A stretch of 64,000 nt of DNA, from NCBI GenBank assembly GCA_001792895.1, contig MARA01000007.1:1674001-1738000 (forward strand). Direction: 5' to 3'. This stretch comes from Lentinus brumalis. Lineage: Eukaryota; Basidiomycota; Agaricomycetes; Polyporales; Polyporaceae. A model generated the notes under the pieces. The model was not told the DNA's origin and made no database searches. It was given only the letters and a program-made list of their open reading frames with translations. This document shows, in pieces, positions 11,020 through 24,353 of this stretch. Within the stretch, counting starts at the first letter, position 1. Each line of letters opens with the position of its first letter. Position numbers and translations under genes: made by a program.

Positions 11020-11922
11020 GGCTGCGAGGTGAAGAGGAAAACAGAGACTTGGAGGAAAGTGTTGCTGGGAGTTCGGGCGATGACAGCGGCGAGCAGAGCT
11101 GCTCTGAGCTCTGCTCTTTTGGCGTCTCACGGTGACAAGGTCGCGTGGCAGTCGCGTGCCGAGCGATCACGTTACTCACGCGACAAGTTCCCGATCGCGA
11201 GTCCTCAGTCGACGCGTCTCGCGCGTCTCGCGCGCCTTCGCACCTTGTCACCTTTGCCCAGCGTCCGCCCATGTCCCAGACATCGACTAGACTGAGGATG
11301 TCGCGTGGTACTCTTGTGCACATGTCAGTTGTTTTGTCGTACGCATACCGCATATGCATTCTGACCCGGACTCCTCGGAATCGTAGGCTGCAGCGCGGAA
11401 GTTCGCTTGTCCGCGGACCAAGGACCGTCAATTAACCGTGCAGCTGAACTGCTCGTTGAGGGCTGCTAGGTGTAGCTACGAAATGACGTTGACATACGTC
11501 ACTTTTCCTCGGACAAGGAGTCCAGGCAGCTTCAAGTTCTGCGAACATTTCCGCGGCACTCTCGCTGCCCCCAAAGCATCTGGCACGCACGGTGTGTAAT
11601 TGCAGAGAAGTGGCGCATCGCTTGAATGAAGTTGCTGACCCTCGGTTGCATCGGCGTGGCGTCGGAAAGGATGTGAACGAGCTGAAGACGTACTGCGAAG
11701 GTTGCGCTCGGAGAACCCTCTGAACACCGGGCGGTGGTAATGCACCCGTCACTGCAACGCACACCAACGGCGTGCCGCCATATTTAGGTGACCAGTACGT
11801 ATCCCATGAGGACCAACGCCGCAAAACGCTCAGCATTTGTCACCTCCTTGCCTCTTAGGAAACGCTTTCTCCCCTGTAGTGGTTTGGTACGGGAAATTGC
11901 TCCATACATGGCTCATTCATGC

Positions 11923-12475
11923 TCACGGTACGATCGAAAATTCCCTTGCTGCGGGAAGTAGGCGGCAAGACGACCGAGATGTGGCGCAATGAAGTCCAAT
12001 AAGGCGAACCACACAGAAGACTATGCGGATCCCGTCGGTCCTCGCACCTCGGACAGCACGAGCGACGCAAGCTGAGCAAGACTCCAGCCAGACGCATCTT
12101 CCTGCTGTGGGATATCGGAGCCGGTGAGGACAGGAGATGGGTGAGTTGCAGGCTAGTATCTGAGTCACCATAGGCAAGCCATCTTCACCGCGCACCGCTG
12201 AAGCCGCGATCGGGAAGATAACGGTCGCATTTTGTGCGCATACTATCCAAGACATTCGAGTCGAAAGGTCCACCGCGTCTCCAGGTGGTAGGAACGTGGG
12301 TGTGATGTGCCCGTCATGGACCATCGCTGCGTGTTACTCCATGCGCTTGACGATACAGTGTAACCTTGTTCGACTTGTGGCCGGCCAAGCAACGCATGCT
12401 GGGCGTCGCACAGACACGTTCCAAGACCGCCGACAGCTCCTCGGAGGTCGCCTTGCCCTGGATAGAAGCCAGCCC
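11923..12475 (-). pseudogene. possible gene relic, unrecognised
   Basis: Two minus-strand frames look protein-like and abut with a one-base shift near 12325. The upstream one reads ASIQGKATSEELSAVLERVC and then AGHKSNKVTLYRQAHGVTRS. The downstream one reads MVHDGHITPTFLPPGDAVDL, MSWIVCAQNATVIFPIAA and RGEDGLPMVTQ. I do not recognise the family. No good start codon or splice pattern was found for the upstream part. A broken gene is the simplest reading; chance open frames in GC-rich DNA remain possible. The rest of the 1.9-kb TIM9-DAHP synthase interval (11020-12954) shows no other gene. Confidence 0.3.
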
Positions 12476-12723
12476 GCTCGGTTCGCAAGGCAAGTGCAGT
12501 CAGAGGGTAGCATGACCCTGCCAGTAATACGCTCACTGCCAGGACTAATATTATGGCCTCTTGCGATTGGCCTCGTCTGCCTGCACACCCTCCTGCAGCT
12601 GGTGTCTGTGTCTGGAAGGGTTAAAACAGCACGGCGCGCGCCTGTTGTGGCGCAGTTGCCGACTAAACGCCTATCCCGATCCGAGATCGGTTGGAGATCG
12701 GAGACATTCTGCGGGCGCTCCAG

Positions 12724-12730
12724 TGACTCA
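12724..12730 (+). promoter_or_regulatory. Gcn4/CPC1-type site (TGACTCA) upstream of DAHP synthase
   Basis: A perfect TGACTCA core lies about 225 bases upstream of the DAHP synthase ATG. This is the consensus of the bZIP activator Gcn4 (CPC1 in filamentous fungi). Gcn4 induces amino-acid biosynthesis genes, including ARO3 and ARO4 in yeast. The functional link is inferred from known biology and position. Confidence 0.5.
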
Positions 12731-12847
12731 AAATCCGACCTCATCGCTCCCACTCCTTCACCTACTTCTCGAGAAATTCCTACGTCCGGTCGTGGGCCGG
12801 TTCCAGAGCGGTGCATCAGTATTGCAGCAGTGCCTCCCACCAGTATG

Positions 12848-12854
12848 TATAAAG
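12848..12854 (+). promoter_or_regulatory. TATA box of the DAHP synthase gene
   Basis: TATAAAG lies 101 bases before the ATG at 12955, followed by a C/T-rich run (CTCTCCTCCACTGTCC) shortly before the start. The spacing is normal for a fungal core promoter. Confidence 0.55.
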
Positions 12855-12954
12855 GCACTATACACCGTTCACAGGCTGAACCAGCAACCTCGCACTTCCC
12901 AAACGCACCTCTCCTCCACTGTCCATCTCCCGCAACCCTTTGTTAGTGTCTGAA

Positions 12955-14438
<1,484 letters not shown>

Positions 14439-14813
14439 AGATAGTAGCCGTTGTTTGATTAGACCCATTTGTACCAACATGTATCTGTATGTCTGTAGAC
14501 TTTGCAACATGCCTGTCTTGCGTTTACCCCTTCCTTGATGGCTGTGACTGGCTCCTAAGTCCGTCCTCGCTTTCGTGCCTCAGCGTGTCGCCAACTCGCA
14601 GCACAATGAAACTTATGAAAGCTGCGCTTCTCGGGCGCTCAGAATAAGTCGGCCTACATGGGCGCTACTGGCTTCGTGAACAGATGCTCGAAGAGACACA
14701 GCCCGTCGACTTCGTTCTCCTCCTCCATGTCGGTCTAGAGTCGCTCCCGACTTGCCGCCTTCCACGACTTGGACGATCCTTGAGGTGCTGAGTAGGGCTA
14801 AACGGAGTGCAGC
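14439..14813. other. intergenic region between DAHP synthase and TAO3
   Basis: These 375 bases hold the DAHP synthase 3' UTR and the TAO3 promoter, in tandem orientation. I see no repeat, open frame or distinct promoter element. Confidence 0.6.
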
Positions 14814-17800
14814 ATGGGCTCAGACGGGATGCAGATCACTATACCCGGTACGTTAGAAGTAGTTGCTCTCCAGACATCGCTTACGACGGTCACCGACTTG
14901 TATGCAGACTTTAACGACGATGACGACTACCGCCCGACACCACTGTTTGGCGGGCGAAGTCAGCAGGCAAGCCTATGGGGCAGCTCGGGCTCGGGACTCG
15001 AGTCCCCGACCATACTTACGCCGCAGGCGGTGAACGAGCGGTCAGGCGGGTCGTACTTCCACTCCCGCGGGGACTCAGTCACGTCTCAAGACTCGGGAGG
15101 CTCGGCGCAATATACGACGCGGAAGGTCAAGGCACCATTCACGCATTCAACCCAATCTTCCGTAGCCACGACGGGCAACTCGCCGTTCACCAAGAAGTCG
15201 TCATTCGCGTCCCTCCGCAATGCGTTCAAGAGCGCGAAGTTCAACGACCCACCCCCCATGCCATCTCTTGATCATCAGGCCTACCCCGCGCTGAAGAACC
15301 CGTTCAATCGGTCGACGTCATCGCTCGCGCAGCAGCCCCCCGTTCCCCAGCGCGCGCAGACGATGAATGCTAGCCCACCACATTTCAGGCCGTCGACCCC
15401 TGGCGGTGGGGATGCACGGTCGCGTACGCCGAAGATGAAGGACCACCAGTACGGACGCTCGCAGCATTCACACTCGGGCTCCATGTTCCAAGCATCCGAT
15501 GCTGGTAGCGACCATGGTTTCTCCTATCCCTTTTCATCATCCCCACCCCCGCTACCACCAATGCCCAGTGCCTTTGGAGGTCATTCAGAAGAGCGGTTTT
15601 CCTCCGACATCGAGGACCGAATCGCGCCCGACCCGCGAACACCGTCCGACTACGCCTTGCACGCTGTATTCATTCGTTTTGCTGCCTCTGCAGAAACCCA
15701 CATTGACGAATTCTTACGATTTCCTGTCGTGCGTGTGAACCTCTGATCTTAGGCTCTTCATGCCTACTAACGCGTCCACTCAGGATCGTGACGTCTACCT
15801 CGAAGACTACCTAGGTCCGGGCGTAGACGAAAAGTTCGATGATATTCTTTCGTCACTGGGTAAGATTGCCCAGCGGCACGCCAAACCCGTTGTCGACTCT
15901 GTGATGCGCTGGAGGAAGAGTCAAGCCGATCCTGTCAGTCCGGACTTGCTACGCCACCACCTCTCGCAATCACCTTCCTCCTCGCGTGCACTGCGGATGC
16001 CGGACATCCCACAGACGCTCAACGAGCGGAAGTGGCTCGCCTCCGTATATATTATGTGCCGAGCCCTCATAGCGGTAACAGGGTCCATATCCAAGGACGG
16101 CCTGCCAGAACTCGTTGGACACAGCCTGGAAGAGCTCACCTTCGAGCAGTTCAAGCGGAATGATGCCAAGTTGTCCATACAGTCGCCCAACTATCGTTGT
16201 ATTGCGGACCTGCACGCTGCGCTTCTGGGCCATCTTGCTGAAATTCGGTATGTCACCACTCCAAGTTCACCCCGGAAACTTATGCTGATGTTGATATCAG
16301 CTTCGAGAGTGTCACGGACCGTTTCTTGACCGAACTCGGACCCATCGCAGCGGGTCAAGTAGCGAAAGATGCGGACATGAAGTACGAGAACCTGGTCAAA
16401 GGTCTCCAGCATGTCCAGATTTACGTGAGTCAGCGTGCGTATCGCCTAGTGGCTACTGTAACTCATGTGGTCGTAGGTGTGGCCGCCTGAACGCTTCGAG
16501 GAGGGCGCGGAGTTCCTGGCTGCGCTAGCCAAGGTGTTCGAGAACGCTCATGGCAACCGTCTCAAGACCATCTTCGCTGAGACACTGGTGCACACACTGC
16601 ACCCTATTGGCAAGGTAATGCTAGACTTAAGGTCTGCACGTCCGCAATACTCTTATACGTCTATATGTAGACGGCTCAAGCCGAGGTCAACCAACCTGAC
16701 TGGGCTAAAGCTATCGAGGTTATCTTCCCAAAGCTCGAGACATGGCAACCAAACCTCGCTATTGGCACGTTGCTTACCCTCTCGCTGTAACGGCGCTTTG
16801 CGTCGCACCGAACGAGTATTTCCTCCGCAACTGGACTGCTTGCTTTGAAGCTGGCTTCGGCAAGCTCAAGGTAAGCAGACGTCTCATCCCAATGGTGATC
16901 GTGCTCATCTCGGTTCATAGGAGAGGATCTATCGAGTGCCGGTCCTCAATGGCATGCTCCGGCTGCTATGGACGTACTTGTACCGCTGCCATGAGCCGCT
17001 CTCAACGGTTTCAACCAAGCTTGATACGATCTTCAAGTATCTGTTTCCGCCCAATCGTCCGATTGCGCAACAGGACGACCATCTCCAGGTCTTTGTCTAC
17101 ATGGTCCACTTCGTCCTGTCCCGGCACTTTGAAATCGGCACTGAACTGTGCCTCGAGCTGCTTCAGGAACGCGCAGTCCAAGCACAATCGCAGGGTAGTC
17201 ACTTCTTGCCAGATAGGATGTCCATCGCGATTCAGGCAATCCTGCTTTCCGTCCATCTCATCGAACGGGAGGAGCCCCTTCCTGCTTGGCCGTCTAGTTC
17301 CGACTTCTCTAGCATGCCGTCAAGAGATGACTATCCGAGCTCCTCGAACCCTTTGCCGTCATCAATCAGTGCGAAAGCGAACTGGACAGACTTCCTGGAA
17401 CGCGCCACGGCCTGTCTCAATCAGTTCGCTTCGACAGCGTACCAGCAGGCCGGACGATGGTCTGTACTGGATGATCAGTGGTCAACCACTCGCCTCGGAC
17501 CGTCGTACGAGGAAACACACAGCTATGTCATCCGTCATCATCCTGAAGGCTCGATAGCATACCCGGAGCAGTATGTCCCCCACATCACCGTCCTCCAAAC
17601 CATATATCAGTCCCTTCCGCGTTTGCTACTTCCCTCCATCTCCCTCGACGACGTCTTCGACATGCTGATCCGTGGCGTTATCCACATCGAGCCCAGCATT
17701 GGTGAGGCAGCCATGCTTGCCTTGCAACGCTTCATGTCAGACTCTACCCATGCCCCAGTCCTCCTTGCGCGCTTCTCAGCCTTCCTCTTTAGCCCTGCCT

Positions 17801-20800
17801 CCATCACGCAGGAGGGCCACGGACCACGGCTTCCCGTAGAATGCGCACGCCTCTTGAACCTGTGGTACAACTTCGTGGATCGATGGGTCCAGGACGCCAC
17901 ACGCAAGCCGTCGCATTCTTGGACAACACAGGAGGCGGATAATGTGCTTGCTCGAGTAGAGGAGATCGAGGCCGGCGCACTTTTCCTCCTTGCGCATCGC
18001 AAGCCGAACGCATACTCGACAGGCGTCAAGACCTTCCGGTTGCTCAAACACTTGATAGAACATATGGGGCAAGAGTCTTCTACACCCTCTTCCATCGCGC
18101 CTAACGAATTGTCCGCTGTCGTGAACGCGTTCTTTGATGAGGCCACGCCGGACGCGCTATTCCGAGGGCTGGAGGAAATTCTCGAGGGAGAAGAACTGAG
18201 CCGGCTGACTCTGTGGAAGCAGACATCACCTACGGACAGGCTCATCCGCCTCGCAGACAGCGATGATGCCCGAGACAGATTCCTCTGGCGCGAGGTATAC
18301 GCTCTCTTCGTCCAAGTGTGCATGAGCATGGCCCCGGCTTTGGGAACAAGTCTTCGGGAGAAGTTGATAGCCGCGGTCACTCGAGGGACGCACTTCATGC
18401 AACAGCTCGCTGGCGTGACTACCAGACTCCCTACTAACCTTCCGCAACGTGCGGGTGCGTCTGGGGACCGAGATGGCTCTCGGTTGGTGTCGGAGAACAG
18501 GGACTTCATCAGCCAGTGGCACACATGGCTGAAACTCATTTGCGCCACGGCATCGGTGTCAGGGTCAAGACCCCCCGTGGGTCGTGACCACTCCCGTGCA
18601 AGATCGGACCCGGACCTTGGCCCAGAGCAGATGCAGAACACGCACGACCTTTTCTGGGCTTTGAGCAAGTTCCTCGATTCGGAGTACACCATCTTCCGAG
18701 AGACAGCCGTCTCATGCATCAGCTCCTTCCCCGCCAACGGCTACTCGCACTTACTGGAGGATCTCAGCAAGCTTCAGGCGCGCCAGCATTATGACGACCC
18801 GAGGACCAAAGGTGTGGCTGCGGCTCCCATGCAGGGGCGCGTGCGGCGACAGGAGCGTTTCCTCACCGCACTGGCTCGCATATACTTTCTCACCGCGCAT
18901 TTGATGCAAGACCAAAGATCGTCAGGAAAGCAAGCTGCCCTCACGTATGTTCTGAAGTATGTCCGCAACATGCAATCATTCCTGTCTGCACCGGACAATC
19001 GGGACCGATGGGACTTGCAACGTTTGCGGCAATACTTCTGTGGCACGGTCGAGCGGCTGTTCGACGCCCTGGCTACTCTCAAAGACTCGGACCGTTTCAT
19101 CCCTTCCAACCTTTATCTCATCTTGTTCACCATGTGCGAGGAGTGGTGTCAGCTTGGGAAGCAGTCTGACAGTGTCAAGAAGCGTCTTGTGTACATGCAG
19201 ACCATGGCAGCGAAGGCCTTTGGTGACGCAGCTAGCCAAGCAGAAGTCATCCAGACCTTCCAGCTTGAAACTAGAGCGTTGTCCCACGCGGCCATTGGGG
19301 CTATGGCAGCTGTCTGTGTAAGTGTTCGCGACTCGTTCGTCTTTTGATTCCTTCTCATGTCACATTTCAGCAAAAGGCGTTCTTCCCACCCGACGTGGAG
19401 AATAGCTCTCCTACGGATCGTCAATCGCTTGACTTCGTGAAGCCGTTGCAGAATGGTCCTACCCTTGATCGTCTAACCGCTATCCTGGCGTCATTCCATG
19501 AACCGAACCAGGAATCCGGAAAGTCAGTGGCATCGATGATCGTCGTTAAAAGTTAGACTAACCTTGGGCACAGGAAAGCTCTCCGTTCTTTGCTTTCACA
19601 CCATCGCTGTAACGAAGTGTTCCTCGACGAATGCTTGCGAAGGGCATTCGTGACAAGTCGGGAATTGGATACCAGCAACGCTCGTTTCTTCGAGGTCGTC
19701 GCAGATGCCATATGCAGCGGTGCCGCTACTGCCTTCACCTTTGCCCACGTGGTCTGTCTCGGGTTGTCGAACCTCTGCCATCCCCTCCTTGAGATCCGCC
19801 GCCAGTCCTTCAACATGCTCGAGACGATCCATGAGCAATCTGCAGGTATCATATCTCTGTCACAGTACGAAGCCGCCGTTGGCACTTCAGCCCCGAGCAC
19901 GTACTTGCACGCGCATCGCCTCATCTCCGACGTCCTCGCTGGTGAACATCCCGATCACGCGGTGAAGGTGCTCGCGCAGCTGGCCGACTGGATTCCCAAA
20001 GTCTTCGACAATCGGTCCGAGCGTGGAGTCGTCTTACTCCTGCAGACGTTGGAGTACTGGGTGCCGAACATTGATCTCATGACGGACGACAAGACTGGGC
20101 TTTCAAGGGAGGGACGTCTCGCCATCTACCACCTCATGGCGCTCACCATGCGATACTCCGAGACGTACGCAGAGCAAGTGCTCGTCCTGTGGATGCGACT
20201 AGTGGATCCTCCCAACCAGTCTAACGGACATGCGGTCATCCGTTTCTTGCTGGAGCAGTCCCACAAGGTTGGCAGCACAGTGTTCATAGACTGCGCCGCG
20301 AAGATTGTCGCATGCTTGTCGCAGAGTGCGATCTGTAGGCAGATTGTTGAGGAGCTCTGCAGCGTCATAGAGCCCGCGCGTATGCTGCCCAGCATCGAGC
20401 ACAAATTGGCCCATCCCAACGACGAGGATCTCGAGCTTTGGTCCGATCTGGACATCCTCTTTTCCGAAAAGCCAAGGTTGTCGCTCGGAGTCGCCCAGTT
20501 TGCACTGCTGTTCCTATCCGAGACCGCACTTGAGCGATATTGGGAGTTCCAGGACCAGCTCCCCATTCTATTCCACACGCTCTTCATGCACCTGGATCAC
20601 CGTCAGCCATTTGTCCAGCGTCGTTCTCGCCACATGCTCTTCCAGTTACTTCGCGCTTGTCTCACCGGATACGACGAGCTTTCCGATCGTTCGCTACACC
20701 GGACCAGGTCGGAGTTGAAGGCTGCCATCAACGAGCTGGAGAAAGAGGCGGAGACCAGACTATGGAAGGAGGACGAGAACGGGGCCGAGGCGGAAGCCAA

Positions 20801-22424
20801 GCTCCGATGGCTGGGTAACGCTATTCTTGATCTCGTGGCGCCGCTGCATACGAGTCTGTCAGAGCAGTGGGGCACACTGGCTCTGAATTGGGGTACGGCA
20901 TGTTCCATCCGTCCAGTGGCATTCCGCTCGTTGCAGCTCTATCGCGCCCTCATGCCACGAATCGGCCCAACACACGTTGGTATGCTGCTCGGTCGGCTGG
21001 CCAACACCGTCGCGGATGAGGATCTGGCCATACAGAGCTTCAACGTTGAGATTCTGTCAACCTTGACCGCCCTCGCAACTTCCACTGACCTCGACCCCTC
21101 GCAACTACCTCAGCTGTTCTGGTGCGCCGTTGCGTGTCTGCCGACAAGCGTGGAGGCGGAATTCCTGCATTCCCTGCATCTCCTCGAAGCAGTGCTCACC
21201 CACGTGGACCTCAACGATCCCGAGACCGTCGAGTTGCTGTTCGCCTACATGCCGGCGAACTGGAGCGGATCGACGACCTTGCAGTCGAGTCTGCTGAGGG
21301 GCTTGCGCTCCTCGGTTACATCCGACCTCACCTTCAAGGTCCTCCAGCGCCTCACAAAGGTCAAGGACTCCAGACTGATTGATCCTTCTGAGGGCCGCGT
21401 TCGGGATCTCTACACGCTCTCCCTTCCGTGGTGCCTCCACGCGATGACCGAAGACAATAAGGACGAGACGTTGCAGGAGTTTGCACTCAACATCAGCCAG
21501 CTGGCCGAGGAAGAGGAGAGACCAAGCATCGAGCGCATCATGATCTCCTTCGCAAAATCTCGCTTCCGGACCAAGGAAGACTTTCTGCGGCAGTCCGTCG
21601 CGAGCCTGCGGGAGCACTATGGCTCGGAGCACTGGACGGAGATCATCACGCTTCTCATGGGTCTGGTGCTGAACAAGCAACGCTGGCTGCGTGTCCAGAC
21701 CATGCAGATCCTCAAGGTCCTCTTCCAGCAACGGGAGACCGCCAGCCAAGTTGACCGCCTCGGCTCGGAGCTGCTCATGCCCCTCCTCCGTCTCCTGGAG
21801 ACCGACCTTGCCGCGCAAGCACTCGACGTCCTAGACGAGCCCATGCAGATCTTCGGCGGCCCCGCGGCGAAGCACGTGCTGCGCATGTCCCTGCACCATC
21901 ACCTGCGCGCCAACGTCAAGGAGGTCGAGTCCATCGCAGAGGTCTTCGGGATCCCACAAGAGTCCGGGTGGTGCGTGCCGCACACGCAAGACCTGCGAGA
22001 CGTGTGCCGCGCGAACGTCGTCGCCGTCTTCGACCTCGGGCAGGGCAACTCGCGGCCGTCTCGGATCGACTTCCAGCCCGACGAGGAGCTCGCGCTGCTG
22101 CACAGCCAGCTCGAGGACGACCTCGGGGACATGGTGCAGAACCTGCACGAGCTGAGCAGCTTCTTCCAGGAGGACCCCGCGGTCGGCTCGGTCCCGCACC
22201 GGCAGCTGGAGGCGCGCGTCGCTGCGATCCTGGCAAAGTCGACGACGGAGGGCGTGGACCGGGGCGTGCCGCAGACGCCGTTCGTGGACGTGTTCAACGT
22301 CGGGCGGGGGCTGTCGCCGACGTACGACGACTCTGAGGACTCGGATTCGGACACGGAGGAGGAGGATTCCGACCTGTTCGAGTACGACTCGCCGAGCTTC
22401 GCGCGGTTCAACGCCGCGCACTAA
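14814..22424 (+). CDS. TAO3: Cell morphogenesis protein PAG1/Tao3 (Furry/Mor2 family)
   Basis: This giant scaffold of the RAM/MOR network works with the NDR kinase Cbk1/Orb6 in polarised growth, cell separation and hyphal shape. The spliced protein is roughly 2,400 residues. A first exon (MGSDGMQITIP) joins a Ser/Pro-rich disordered region of about 270 residues. The N-terminal Mor2 region follows: ALHAVFIRFAASAETHID, GKIAQRHAKPVVDSVMRW, LNERKWLASVYIMCRALIAV, VTDRFLTELGPIAAGQV, VWPPERFEEGAEFLAALAKV and KPRYWHVAYPLAVTALCVAP. Two very long exons (about 16.9-19.3 and 19.6-22.4 kb) encode the central and C-terminal HEAT-like regions. The C-terminus is acidic (DSEDSDSDTEEEDSDLFEYD). Exon ends fit canonical splice sites and no break was seen. 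The last kilobase is strongly GC-rich at third positions. Confidence 0.93.
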
Positions 22425-22778
22425 TCTTATTCGTTTCCTTTTACTATCAACAGATAACACTCACACTCTCTATCACGTCTTGCTTTTGTTCTTTTCCTCG
22501 TCATACTCTCTATCATACTCAATGGATACTCACCGCGTCTCATTCGTCACTCGCTCGTACTGTACAGTAGTTTAGGTTACTGGTCAGCTAGTCATCCCGG
22601 ATCATCTTACGTTAGTATACATACGTCTGTAGTACCAGCCTTCTCATTCTCATAGAATGTCACCGTCGTCGCTCCCTAAATCTCAGTTGCTTTCGCGTTC
22701 TTCGGTGCAGGTCCCCGCTCCACGCCACGCGGTCGGCGACTTGACAGGTTGTGCACCGATGCCCTTGTTCTCAATTTG

Positions 22779-23081
22779 TCAGGCCGTGATTGGGCTGTGA
22801 TGCGTATAACCACAAGCTGTGCCAACTTCCAACTTGGAGTACCTGTGGCCACCCGGCTTGCCGTAAGTACTACAATCCAGCGGCGTAGGCGCATCGTCGC
22901 ACTTGTTGACTGTCGTCCCCGGGTGCTTTAGTGAGACGCTACCTCCGGCGGGGCATCGAATTGCCAAGCGGTTCCTATTAGCCCTCGGGATCGCATTGAC
23001 ATCCTCGTATGAGAGCTCGAGGTCGATGCTGCAGATACGGACAATGGTCTCCTCCGAGGTCTCGACCGAGCAACCTGACAT
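22779..23081 (-). CDS. small cysteine-containing hypothetical protein
   Basis: I do not recognise this protein. From the ATG at 23081 a 100-residue frame reads MSGCSVETSEETIVRICSID, then RLAIRCPAGGSVSLKHPG, TTVNKCDDAPTPLDCSTYGK and VGTACGYTHHSPITA. It has six cysteines and a varied, non-repetitive composition, unlike the shadow frames nearby. The first codons also look like the end of an intron (TTTATGTCAG), so an upstream exon with a signal peptide could precede it; a GTATGC donor is present near 23149. A secreted Cys-rich protein is plausible but unproven. It converges on the TAO3 stop 355 bases away. Confidence 0.48.
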   Translation of the reverse strand: MSGCSVETSEETIVRICSIDLELSYEDVNAIPRANRNRLAIRCPAGGSVSLKHPGTTVNKCDDAPTPLDCSTYGKPGGHRYSKLEVGTACGYTHHSPITA

Positions 23082-23149
23082 AAACACATGAATAATGATT
23101 GGAAGAGGTTACATAGGGTTACAGACAGATGAAGCTGAAGAACAGCATA

Positions 23150-24353
23150 CCCGGCGGTTCCCCGTGGGGACGCTCCCGCCAGTGCCCCAGCCTGCCCCAG
23201 TCCGATCGCCACTCCGGGGTAATGAGGCGCAATGGGAGACATTAGACTAAAGCTGCTCAGGAATGCGAGGTCCGCGTCCGCTGTGCACGGGATGTTATGT
23301 CGAATGCATTGGAGGTGGGATTCCCTTGGACGTCGCGGGTACAGAACTGGTCGGTGACGACAAGATCCACGAAGTCTAAAAGCAGCCGAAACGTTCCAGC
23401 ATGGAGGGTCCCCATACAGTGGCAGAGCAGAGCACCGCAACATCAGAGGGAAAAGATAGCCAGGCACCGCCCACGGCCGCACACAGAGCGATCGCGCAGA
23501 ACGCCGGTCGACGATCGCAGTCTCGGGCTCGGAATATCGGAGGATGATTTATCGAATTGGAACTGGCCGGCGTTCCTGAGAGCCGCCACTTGGCACCAAA
23601 CAGGGACGTGCGCACAGGAATCAATGGCGGCTCCGGGGATTGGGAGCGAAGGACCGGCCGCGGGGCGCTGTGCAGGACACTAAGCGGACCAGGCGCGTCG
23701 CTGAAGATACGCCCTGCACTTTGCTGGTGCGACACGGGGTGAATCAGGAGGGAGCTGCGACGCGACCGGCGGTCGTAATGGCAGCACGCCCGGCGAGTGT
23801 GGGAGGGGAGACGGGAAGAGTGCGAAGGAGCTGGCGTGGAGACGGAGTAACTGAACTGAGCAGCTGGTGAACGCATCTTGATGTTCTGTGTGATCTGCAC
23901 GACAGATACAAGGGAACGCCATGGGTTCTGAGCATTGCCTGCGCAGGTTGTGGGAGGGGGCGATGCAGGCGGGCACAACCTAGGGAAGATCGAGGACGAG
24001 GCCGGTGTCAATCAAAGCATGTTGTGTGGCGCACGGACCTGGACTGAGCTCGTCGGGGCGGGCGACGAGCACGGAGCAGCGCGCACGGCGGCGTCGCGAT
24101 GCGGGCAGAGAGACGAACTGACGAGCAGGATGGGAGCGAGGGCGTCGTCGTCGTCGTCGACAGCGACGGAAGAAGGACGGCGGCTGTGCGCGGAGCTGTG
24201 TGTGATTGGACGGCGGCATGGACAGATGCTGATCTGCTGCTTGGCGCCCGAGGCGAGTATAGGACGGACTCGCGGGTGCTCCCACCGCCCACGGTCACTT
24301 ATCTCCTCCTCCTCCTCCCCCTCCGGCTCTCAGGTAGACCGCAGCCAGCAGCC
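23150..24353. other. intergenic region upstream of the seven-helix protein gene
   Basis: About 1.2 kb. It contains GTC/CGT-rich microsatellite-like stretches near 24145 and a CTCCTCCTC pyrimidine tract at 24303-24320 just before the next ATG. No open frame that I trust is present, although a missing first exon of the small minus-strand gene at 22779-23081 might lie here. Confidence 0.5.

Noticed and set aside
12161..12167. second Gcn4-type site (TGAGTCA) upstream of DAHP synthase
   Set aside because: It is nearly 800 bases from the ATG and falls inside a coding-like relic, so it is likely incidental.
17607..18737. 376-codon minus-strand open frame inside TAO3
   Set aside because: It is antisense to a long, clearly conserved TAO3 exon.
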